From positions 1-7,129 of the forward strand of contig JBCCEV010000189.1 in NCBI GenBank assembly GCA_039030125.1: 7,129 bases of DNA, written 5' to 3'. This stretch comes from JBCCEV01 sp039030125 (GTDB lineage Bacteria; Pseudomonadota; Gammaproteobacteria; Ga0077536). The notes under the pieces were generated by a model that was not told the DNA's origin, did no database searches, and was given only the letters and a program-made list of their open reading frames with translations. Made by a program: the position numbers and the translations under genes. Shown here one piece after another: positions 1 through 5,690 of this stretch (position 1 is the first letter of the stretch; the number at the start of each line of letters is the position of its first letter).

Positions 1-909
1 CGCCAGCGCGAGCGCCAACACCAGCAATGTGCCCGTTAACGAAGAACTCAATCCGAGCGTCATCAAGCGATTCTCCGGGATATACCGAAGCAAGCGGCTG
101 GTGAGAAAACTCCCGACGATATAGGAAAGGGGTATAAACATGATGTACCAGCCAATCTCCGCCGGACCGACCCCATAGCCTGCTAGCACGCTTGGCGCGC
201 CGGCAAGGAAAACGTAAAACGTGCCGGTACACATTGAGAGGATGGCAACGAACCCAACATACAAGCGTTCGCGCATAAGAACACCGTACGCGGTCGCGAT
301 CTCCTTAAGCCAATGGTTCTGCGAACGCTCCGGCCTGCCTCCGGGCAAGCACAACACCACGAGCGCCAAAATGATCACCGCCACAGCCGCGGCAATTAAG
401 AAATTCGCGCGCCAGCCAAACACAACATGCACTTGTCCCCCCACGATGGTGCCCAACGGCGGACATAAACCCATCGCCATACCGATGTAGGCCATAATCC
501 GGGCGCGATCAGAGGCGGCAAAAAAATCCTGCACCATCGCGCGGCCGATCACCAATCCCGCCGCCGCGCCGGCACCTTGGCAGAAGCGCGCAATCACCAG
601 CCACCATATTCCAGACGCCCAGGCGGCAGCGAGCGACGCCAAGATCGCAATGGAGAAACCAATGACAAGCATCCTTTTACGGCCGTACAAATCGGACAAC
701 GGTCCGTAGACAACTTGAGCGATCCCGAAAGCAACAACAAACGCCGAAAACGTGAGTTGAACATCTGCCTGAGGGGCATTGAGCAACTCGCTCCATTCAT
801 GCATCGACGGCAGACACAAGGTCATCGACAGCAGACCAAAGCCGATGGCGCTGAGCAAATTGACAACAATAAACCAGCGCGGCGCGCTAGTGGCTGAGGA
901 CGCGCTCAA
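1..909 (-). CDS. Bcr/CflA-like MFS drug exporter (DHA1 type), 3' end off window
   Basis: Inner-membrane proton-coupled exporter of the major facilitator superfamily. About 303 residues are visible against roughly 400 for the family, so the last few helices lie beyond the left edge. About nine hydrophobic helices can be read. Motif A is clear between helices 2 and 3 (G69-P-L-S-D73-L-Y-G-R77-K), and a Gly/Pro-rich motif-C-like helix with GLCPPLGTIVGG lies around residues 146-158. Helix 1 carries TLCLP where Bcr-type proteins usually have DMYLP, so the acidic residue is absent. The start is uncertain: the frame is closed upstream by the TAG of the hydrolase gene and holds no ATG before helix 1. 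I chose TTG at 909, preceded by only a weak GAG. It follows the hydrolase gene by 45 nt on the same strand, which suggests an operon. The substrate cannot be read from the sequence. Confidence 0.85.
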   Translation of the reverse strand, partial: MSASSATSAPRWFIVVNLLSAIGFGLLSMTLCLPSMHEWSELLNAPQADVQLTFSAFVVAFGIAQVVYGPLSDLYGRKRMLVIGFSIAILASLAAAWASGIWWLVIARFCQGAGAAAGLVIGRAMVQDFFAASDRARIMAYIGMAMGLCPPLGTIVGGQVHVVFGWRANFLIAAAVAVIILALVVLCLPGGRPERSQNHWLKEIATAYGVLMRERLYVGFVAILSMCTGTFYVFLAGAPSVLAGYGVGPAEIGWYIMFIPLSYIVGSFLTSRLLRYIPENRLMTLGLSSSLTGTLLVLALALA

Positions 910-954
910 TTGAAAACTCGGGGTTGCACAGGGGTGCGCATGGTAACCGATTGG

Positions 955-1998
955 CTACAAGGAAAAGTGTGAGAAAGCCCGGCCTTCGCCCTCCGATTCG
1001 CCGAGCGGTCCCTTGCGAATCGATAGACGGGCTTCGTTAAGCTCCATGACAACGGTGGCACAGGTTCCAACCAAATACGGTTTTAACGCCTGCGCTTCCA
1101 GATAAGGCCGATTGAGCACACCATCGCCGATCTCACGCTCATCGAGCAGGTCTCGCGCCAACTCGCAATTAAGCACGGCGGCGTTATCAAGCTTTGACTT
1201 CGCGCAAGCATAACGGGCCTTGGTGGTACCCAGATCTTCGAGAACGTCCTTGGCAGCGGGCGCGATGCAATGGTTGGTGTGGAGCAAGTAACCGTTGCGC
1301 GCCTCAACTTCGTGACGAGCGTCGCCCATAAACTCGAATCCCCGACAATTCCCCGCGCCGTCGCCGATCAAAATATGGCTTGCCTTACCCACACCGGAAT
1401 TGCGCACCACCTCGCAGGCTTGCGCCAGATCCGTAGCGCGCAACACGGCCTGGGTGAGCGGATGCACCGGTAAGCCCGAGATCGGGTGGGGCGCAAAAAG
1501 AATATTGAGACCAACGCCCACCCCACGTTCGTTGAGGCCAATTTTCCCAACCATTCCAGCTTCGCCGAACGCGATGTAGCGCAGGCCGTCATCGGGTTCG
1601 TGTTCAATAACCACGCAGAGGTCTTCAAGCTCTTTAATCCAATCCCAATTCTGGGCCAATACAGCGCTATCCTTTAAATAAAATGCAGTGCATTCCGGCT
1701 CTTTTGAATTGAGGATTTCAGTACGCGCATTGAGTAAAAAAACTTGCCAGGGCGGCAAGTTGGCGCCCCTTGCGATTCCGCTGATTTCCGCCGCGATGTC
1801 CGGCGCGAAGCGAACGATCGCCGCCTCTGCTTCCGCGGCCCCGGCGCTGAGATCGATATGATTTCGCGACGGTTGCGCAAATAGACCCTGCAGGTAGAGA
1901 TCGAGCGCGGCGCGGATCAGCCCGCGAAACGCCTCCCCATGTGCGGCCCCGCGAGCGCGGGCGTCACCGGTGACTGTGATGCTCGGAAAGGTCTGCAT
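955..1998 (-). CDS. C45-family Ntn-hydrolase (acyl-CoA:6-aminopenicillanate acyltransferase-like)
   Basis: Predicted autoprocessing N-terminal-nucleophile hydrolase or acyltransferase of 347 residues, a usual length for peptidase family C45. Landmarks in order are a G-D-A-R-A-R-G-x-x-H-G start (11-21), NARTEI (90-95), the processing site E102-C103-T104, QNWDW (116-120), a glycine-rich GLNERGVGVGLN core (154-165) and TNH (241-243). Cys103 would become the new N-terminal nucleophile after self-cleavage. In the fungal penicillin enzyme the cleaved bond is Gly102-Cys103; here Glu precedes Cys. No signal peptide is evident, so it is probably cytoplasmic. The ATG at 1998 has no good ribosome binding site within 15 nt, and the family's opening motif begins at residue 11, so a much later start is unlikely. 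It is probably cotranscribed with the downstream exporter. Bacterial members mostly act on unknown amides, so penicillin chemistry should not be assumed. Confidence 0.85.
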   Translation of the reverse strand: MQTFPSITVTGDARARGAAHGEAFRGLIRAALDLYLQGLFAQPSRNHIDLSAGAAEAEAAIVRFAPDIAAEISGIARGANLPPWQVFLLNARTEILNSKEPECTAFYLKDSAVLAQNWDWIKELEDLCVVIEHEPDDGLRYIAFGEAGMVGKIGLNERGVGVGLNILFAPHPISGLPVHPLTQAVLRATDLAQACEVVRNSGVGKASHILIGDGAGNCRGFEFMGDARHEVEARNGYLLHTNHCIAPAAKDVLEDLGTTKARYACAKSKLDNAAVLNCELARDLLDEREIGDGVLNRPYLEAQALKPYLVGTCATVVMELNEARLSIRKGPLGESEGEGRAFSHFSL

Positions 1999-2054
1999 TA
2001 GCGCGGCATTTAAGCTAGATTGAGTTCCTAAGATCTGAACGAGAGCCTACGGCA
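1999..2054. promoter_or_regulatory. Divergent intergenic gap between hydrolase and VOC genes
   Basis: These 56 nt separate two divergently oriented starts and must hold, or closely flank, the promoters for both directions. I find no convincing -35/-10 pair. TAAGAT near 2029 on the plus strand is a weak -10-like hexamer. GAGAG at 2041-2045, nine bases before the plus-strand ATG, may serve as a weak ribosome binding site. Confidence 0.35.
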
Positions 2055-2825
2055 ATGTGGCTGCGACTGCGACAAATCGCTTTGGTGAGCGAAAACTTGA
2101 AACCCACCGAGACGCTGCTTAGAGAGTTGTTTGATCTCACACCGTGCCACCGCGATCCTGCCGTGGGGGAATTTGGCCTGGAGAACGTGCTGTTACCGAT
2201 CGGCACGCAATTTTTGGAAATTGTTGCGCCAATCGAAGATGGCACCGCCGCTGGCCGCTACCTCGCCCGCCGTGGCGGAGAGGGCGGTTACATGGTCATT
2301 ACCCAATGCGACGACGCCGCGCCGCGAGCGCGACGTTTCGCCGAGATCGGCGTGCGTATAGCACACCAGTTCAAGATTGACGACTTCGTCAATATGCAAC
2401 TGCATCCGCGCGACACTGGCGGCTCTTTTTTCGAAATCGACCAACAACTCGGGCCGCGTGCCAACCAACTCGACGGGCCTTGGGCCCCCGCGGGTTACAC
2501 GTGGTCTAACGATCGGCCGAGCTCCGTGGTCACCGCGATCGCGGCCGCCGAAATACAGTGCGCCGATCCACTGGCCACCGCAACGCGCTGGGGTCAAATC
2601 GCCGAGCTGCCGGTGGAACGGGAGGCCGACACGTTTCTCATCGAGCTGGACAATGCATTGTTGCGCTTCGTCTCATGCGACGACGGGCGGCCCGAAGGCC
2701 TGGCCGGCCTTGATCTTCTTACCCCCGATCGCAATGCCATGATCGAGAAACTACCCAAGCATGGCGCCGCGGAAGGCCAGGGCTTTTTTCTCATCGCTGG
2801 CATGCGCTGGCGCTTTGTGGCCTGA
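2055..2825 (+). CDS. VOC (glyoxalase-like) superfamily protein
   Basis: A 256-residue soluble protein that looks like two vicinal-oxygen-chelate modules. The N-terminal module opens with RLRQIALVSENL (4-15), typical of the first strand, followed by FLEIVAP (53-59) and the characteristic strand pair MQLHPRDTGGSFFEID (114-129). Likely metal ligands by analogy with the fold are Q7, E55, H117 and E127; this assignment is inference. A second, more divergent module runs from about residue 157 to the end. VOC members include glyoxalases, ring-cleaving dioxygenases, epimerases and resistance proteins, so the reaction cannot be named. The ATG at 2055 is preceded by GAGAG at nine bases, and the opening strand begins right after it. 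The TGA shares its final A with the ATG of the acyltransferase gene, implying translational coupling. Confidence 0.8.
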   Translation: MWLRLRQIALVSENLKPTETLLRELFDLTPCHRDPAVGEFGLENVLLPIGTQFLEIVAPIEDGTAAGRYLARRGGEGGYMVITQCDDAAPRARRFAEIGVRIAHQFKIDDFVNMQLHPRDTGGSFFEIDQQLGPRANQLDGPWAPAGYTWSNDRPSSVVTAIAAAEIQCADPLATATRWGQIAELPVEREADTFLIELDNALLRFVSCDDGRPEGLAGLDLLTPDRNAMIEKLPKHGAAEGQGFFLIAGMRWRFVA

Positions 2826-4285
2826 TGCTCTTCGACCCGGTCACCCTACCTCTTTGGCAACTCCTGGTTCTGGCTGGCATTGCCGTTATTTTTCTTATCG
2901 AAAAACTGTTCGTCCCCAGCGTGCGCTGGGTCCTGCGGCGCAAAGTCAATCGCGTAATTACCGAAATCAATGAGCACTTACAAATAGAAATCAGGCCTTT
3001 CCAGCTCACCAAACGTCGGGTTTTGATCGATCGATTGGCGTTCGATCCACCAGTGCTCGAAGCGCTCGAAGCGCATGTCAACGAACACCAAATGCCGCGT
3101 GAAGTGGCTCAAGAAGAAGTCAGGAAATACGCTAAAGAGATAGTCCCCGCGTTCAACGCCTTCGTGTACTACCGGTTTATTTATCGGCTGTGTCGCTTTG
3201 TATGCCGCCAACTGTATCGCATCAGGGTTGGCGTGGCCGACGAAAATGACATTCGCGGTATTGATAAAGATGCGACGGTGGTCTTCGTCATGAATCACCG
3301 CAGTAACGTCGACTATATGCTGGTCGCCTACCTCGCTTCCCGGCAGACCACCTTGTCTTACGCCGCCGGGGAGTGGGCAAAAGTCTTTCTCCTACAGTCC
3401 TTGATTCGAGCAATGGGCGCCTTCTTCGTTCGCCGAAACTCACGCAATCCCCTGTATCGCAAGGTACTGGAACGTTATGTACACATGGCGACTCGCGAAG
3501 GGGTATGCCAGGCCGTATTTCCCGAGGGCGGCTTGACAAAAACCGGCGCGCTGGCGCCGCCAAAACTCGGCTTTCTCGACTATATGCTAAGAGGTTACGA
3601 CACCCACAAGGACCGGGACATCGTATTCATACCCGTCGGTATCAATTATGACAAAGTGCTCGAGGACCAGGTGCAGATTAACGCGGGCAAGGGTATCAGG
3701 GCTTCACGTTCTCTCGCCGGCTGGGTGCTTAGCGTAACCAAGTTCATTGCCGTGCATTTTTCCAAACCAAAAACGGAGCGCCGCGACTTGTTTGGCTACG
3801 CAAGCGTGAACTTCGGCCATACGGTTTCCGCACAAGCGTTTGCCCGACATCATGGGATCAATTTCGTGAACTTGGATAAGGAGAAGCGTTTTGAATATAC
3901 CGCTATGTTGGCCGAGAAGTTGATGAATGGCATTGGATATGTCACCCCGATCCTGCCCGCGCCGTTGCTCGCGGAACTCTTCATTCGCGATCCGGGCGCG
4001 AAATTCTCCGAGAACCAAGTGATCATTGAGGTCCACAAGCTTGTCGACACTTTGATTGAGAAAGGCGCGCCGATGCGGGCCGCCGAGAAACCGGCCCGGC
4101 GCACGGTCGAGAAAACGCTCGCGCTGATGAGTCATTACGGACTGCTCAAGCGCAGCGATGGCTATTATTCGCTTAACGCCGAGCGGCGGGAGATCGCCGA
4201 ATATTACGCGCAATCGATCCGGCATTGGTTTGACGGTATCGATCATATCGATCCGAATAATCGCGGGCTTGCCGATGCCGCATAA
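2825..4285 (+). CDS. Short PlsB-like glycerol-3-phosphate acyltransferase
   Basis: Predicted membrane-associated acyltransferase of 486 residues for the first step of phospholipid synthesis (sn-glycerol 3-phosphate to lysophosphatidate). A hydrophobic segment near residues 8-28 would anchor it. The four acyltransferase blocks are present in order: N157-H158-R-S-N-V-D163 (the HX4D catalytic pair), GAFFVRRN (198-205), FPEGGLTKTG (232-241) and FIPVGINYD (268-276). These match glycerol-3-phosphate acyltransferases better than PlsC-type lysophosphatidate enzymes. The C-terminal IAEYYAQSIRHWF (457-469) resembles the YYaNsI tail element of PlsB relatives. It is much shorter than E. coli PlsB (about 807 residues). 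Block I has Asn-Val where PlsB has His-Met. The ATG overlaps the preceding TGA by one base and lacks a clear ribosome binding site, so initiation probably relies on coupling. The acyl donor (acyl-CoA or acyl-ACP) is unknown. Confidence 0.86.
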   Translation: MLFDPVTLPLWQLLVLAGIAVIFLIEKLFVPSVRWVLRRKVNRVITEINEHLQIEIRPFQLTKRRVLIDRLAFDPPVLEALEAHVNEHQMPREVAQEEVRKYAKEIVPAFNAFVYYRFIYRLCRFVCRQLYRIRVGVADENDIRGIDKDATVVFVMNHRSNVDYMLVAYLASRQTTLSYAAGEWAKVFLLQSLIRAMGAFFVRRNSRNPLYRKVLERYVHMATREGVCQAVFPEGGLTKTGALAPPKLGFLDYMLRGYDTHKDRDIVFIPVGINYDKVLEDQVQINAGKGIRASRSLAGWVLSVTKFIAVHFSKPKTERRDLFGYASVNFGHTVSAQAFARHHGINFVNLDKEKRFEYTAMLAEKLMNGIGYVTPILPAPLLAELFIRDPGAKFSENQVIIEVHKLVDTLIEKGAPMRAAEKPARRTVEKTLALMSHYGLLKRSDGYYSLNAERREIAEYYAQSIRHWFDGIDHIDPNNRGLADAA

Positions 4286-4318
4286 AAAAACCGGGTGCGC
4301 GTGAGCACGGACCCGGCT
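4284..4318 (-). terminator. Rho-independent terminator of glnII
   Basis: On the minus strand the stem CCGGGT (4316-4311) pairs with ACCCGG (4296-4291), and an A-T pair beyond a G-T wobble can extend it. Seven T residues (4290-4284) follow directly. It starts 27 nt after the glnII stop. The T-run is read as A residues on the plus strand and includes two bases of the TAA stop of the convergent acyltransferase gene. On the plus strand only CTTTC follows the stem, so termination in that direction would be weaker. Confidence 0.85.
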
Positions 4319-4342
4319 TTCATAGGACGTGGACGGCGGCGA

Positions 4343-5353
4343 TTAGAAGCCGGCTTCCTTGGTGGTTTTAACGATTGCCGCGGCAACTTTGTAGGGATCA
4401 GCATTCGAGGCGGGTCGACGATCTTCTAAACGGCCTTTCCAGCCATCTTCCACCGTGCCCACCGGTATACGAATTGAAGCGCCGCGATCGGATACGCCGA
4501 AGCTGAATTGATCAATCGATTGCGTTTCATGAGCACCGGTCAATCGCTCATCGTTATGCGCGCCATACACGCTGATGTGTCGATCGATATTCTTGCCGAA
4601 CTCTTCGCAAATTTTAGTGAAGGTTTCTTCTTTACCAGAATCGCGCATCGCGGTGTTCGAGAAATTGGCGTGCATGCCTGACCCATTCCAATCGGTGTCG
4701 CCTAAAGGTTTGGGATGCCACTCAATCGCGTAGCCGTATTTCTCAGCCGTGCGCTCGAGAAGATAGCGGGCGACCCAGGTTTCGTCACCGGCACGGGCCG
4801 CGCTTTTTGCGAAAACTTGAAATTCCCATTGTCCCGCCGCGACCTCGCCGTTGATCCCTTCAACGTTGATGCCGGCTTCCAGGCAGATATCCAGGTGGTC
4901 CTCGATAACTTCCCGCCCGTAGGCGTTATTGGCGCCGACCGAGCAATAGTAAGGCCCCTGAGGTCGAGGATAACCGGCCTTCGGAAAACCCGGCGGCAGA
5001 TCCGTGGCGGGATCCCATAAGAAGTATTCTTGCTCGAAGCCAAACCAGAAGTCCGCGTCATCATCGTCAATAGTCGCTCGCCCGTTGGATTCGTGAGGCG
5101 TACCGTCGGCGCTGAGCACCTCGGTCATGACGAGATAAGAATTTGCCCGATCGGGATCGGGAAAAATCGCGACCGGCTTTAACAGACAATCTGAGTCGCC
5201 ACCGTCGGCCTGCTCGGTCGAGCTACCGTCGAAGGACCACATCGGGCAATCCTCTAGCTTGCCGCTAAAATCCGATTCGACGCGCGTTTTGCTGCGTAGG
5301 CTTTGCGTTGGCTTGTATCCGTCGAGCCAGATGTATTCCAACTTACTTTTCAT
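4343..5353 (-). CDS. glnII: Glutamine synthetase, type II (eukaryotic-like GSII)
   Basis: Cytoplasmic ATP-dependent ligase making glutamine from glutamate and ammonium. Its 336 residues match the compact GSII form (about 330-350) rather than GlnA-type GSI (about 470). Signature segments run in order: WSFDGSSTEQADGGDSDCLLKP begins at residue 39, with FGFEQEYFL (104-112, metal-binding glutamates), GANNAYGRE (140-148), GINGEVAAGQWEFQVF (166-181), NGSGMHANFS (223-232), then HETQSIDQFSFGVSDRGASI (275-294) and EDRRPASNADPYKV (310-323). All expected active-site blocks are intact. The GSI adenylylation-site loop is absent, as usual for GSII, so control is probably transcriptional. The ATG at 5353 has a strong GGAGGAG ribosome binding site 11 nt upstream. 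A sigma54-like promoter and NtrC-like palindrome upstream and a terminator downstream suggest a monocistronic unit. GSII is typical of Rhizobiales and actinomycetes and is scattered among other proteobacteria. Confidence 0.96.
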   Translation of the reverse strand: MKSKLEYIWLDGYKPTQSLRSKTRVESDFSGKLEDCPMWSFDGSSTEQADGGDSDCLLKPVAIFPDPDRANSYLVMTEVLSADGTPHESNGRATIDDDDADFWFGFEQEYFLWDPATDLPPGFPKAGYPRPQGPYYCSVGANNAYGREVIEDHLDICLEAGINVEGINGEVAAGQWEFQVFAKSAARAGDETWVARYLLERTAEKYGYAIEWHPKPLGDTDWNGSGMHANFSNTAMRDSGKEETFTKICEEFGKNIDRHISVYGAHNDERLTGAHETQSIDQFSFGVSDRGASIRIPVGTVEDGWKGRLEDRRPASNADPYKVAAAIVKTTKEAGF

Positions 5354-5364
5354 GATGTGATGCT

Positions 5365-5371
5365 CTCCTCC
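5365..5371 (-). promoter_or_regulatory. glnII ribosome binding site (GGAGGAG)
   Basis: The purine run GGAGGAG on the minus strand, extended by AG, lies 11 nt before the ATG at 5353 and closely matches the anti-Shine-Dalgarno sequence. It is the strongest ribosome binding site in the window and supports the chosen glnII start. Confidence 0.75.
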
Positions 5372-5385
5372 AGTGTCTCAATTAC

Positions 5386-5407
5386 CGTGACCGACTTGTC
5401 GATCACG
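5386..5407 (-). promoter_or_regulatory. glnII leader hairpin
   Basis: Read on the minus strand, CGTGATCGA pairs with TCGGTCACG around a CAAG loop, giving nine stacked pairs including one G-U wobble. On the plus strand the wobble becomes a C-A mismatch, so the structure is best formed by the glnII transcript. It ends 14 nt before the ribosome binding site. No T-run follows, so it is not a terminator. It could be an RNA regulatory or stabilising element, or a DNA operator. Confidence 0.45.
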
Positions 5408-5451
5408 AGTTTCCAGTAAAATCTTGGGGCAAATTTACAGGTGGCTGGTGT

Positions 5452-5467
5452 TGCAATAAGCGTTCCC
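5452..5467 (-). promoter_or_regulatory. Sigma54 (-24/-12) promoter for glnII
   Basis: The minus-strand sequence GGGAACGCTTATTGCA fits the RpoN consensus TGGCACG-N4-TTGCW. The GG (5466-5465) and GC (5454-5453) are exactly ten bases apart, the -12 half TTGCA is perfect, and ACG of the -24 half is kept. The first T and the C after GG differ. Transcription would start near 5441, giving a leader of about 88 nt. This orientation and position fit nitrogen control of glutamine synthetase. Confidence 0.65.
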
Positions 5468-5617
5468 GTTCGCGCCATCGGCGCTGAGCTCCCCAGAAAA
5501 CGGCATGGGTTTTGGACAGACGAGGGGCAAAACGCGGATTTTATTGGCTCCGCATGGCGTCCGCCGGGCCAATTGCAGCTCGGGGCGCGAAGCGCTAGTG
5601 ATCCTGCCCCACTCTCT

Positions 5618-5638
5618 TGCGCACCGTAACTGTGCGCA
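5618..5638. promoter_or_regulatory. NtrC-like enhancer palindrome upstream of glnII
   Basis: This is a perfect inverted repeat, TGCGCAC-CGTAACT-GTGCGCA. Its core GCAC-N7-GTGC has the same arm sequence and spacing as the E. coli glnA NtrC site TGCACCAACATGGTGCA. Its centre lies about 187 nt upstream of the predicted glnII transcription start, within range for a DNA-looping enhancer. The flanking base is C/G instead of T/A. Confidence 0.5.
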
Positions 5639-5663
5639 CACGGTCTTACGATGTGCCAATTAT

Positions 5664-5678
5664 GCCCTATTTTAGGGC
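5664..5678 (-). terminator. Possible terminator hairpin after the kinase gene
   Basis: GCCCTA and TAGGGC form a perfect six-base inverted repeat around a three-base loop. It begins 12 nt beyond the TAG of the kinase gene. The following minus-strand bases are ATAATTGG, so there is no proper T-run. It may weakly terminate kinase transcription or protect its 3' end. Confidence 0.35.
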
Positions 5679-5690
5679 GGTGGTAAGTCC

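Larger units (their letters stand above)
5354..5690 (-). promoter_or_regulatory. glnII upstream control region, no gene
   Basis: This gene-free stretch of 337 nt lies between the kinase stop and the glnII start. From the kinase end it holds a small hairpin (5664-5678), the NtrC-like palindrome (5618-5638), the sigma54-like promoter (5452-5467), the leader hairpin (5386-5407) and the ribosome binding site (5365-5371). A weaker GG-N10-GC match lies at 5556-5573. An open frame crosses the region on the minus strand, but its residue make-up (many Cys, Pro, Trp and His) looks non-coding. Confidence 0.7.

Noticed and set aside
221..897. Plus-strand open frames of 89 and 106 codons
   Set aside because: Both are antisense to the MFS exporter, whose helices and motif A read continuously on the minus strand.
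926..937. GCAC-N4-GTGC hairpin between the hydrolase and exporter genes
   Set aside because: The four-base stem is too short and has no T-run; it is probably chance.
2193..2597. A 134-codon minus-strand frame opposite the VOC gene
   Set aside because: It is antisense to a well-supported VOC protein, with no domain or ribosome binding site of its own.
3704..4246. A 180-codon minus-strand frame opposite the acyltransferase gene
   Set aside because: It lies wholly antisense to a confidently assigned gene and has no recognisable domain; it is explained by codon bias of the true gene.
5556..5573. TTGGCCCGGCGGACGCCA as a second sigma54 promoter
   Set aside because: GG-N10-GC spacing is present, but the -12 half lacks TTGC and the match is clearly weaker than the site at 5452-5467.
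5643..5660. TTGGCACATCGTAAGACC on the minus strand as a sigma54 promoter
   Set aside because: The -24 half TGGCAC is perfect, but the position ten bases on is GA, not GC. It also lies upstream of the enhancer-like palindrome.
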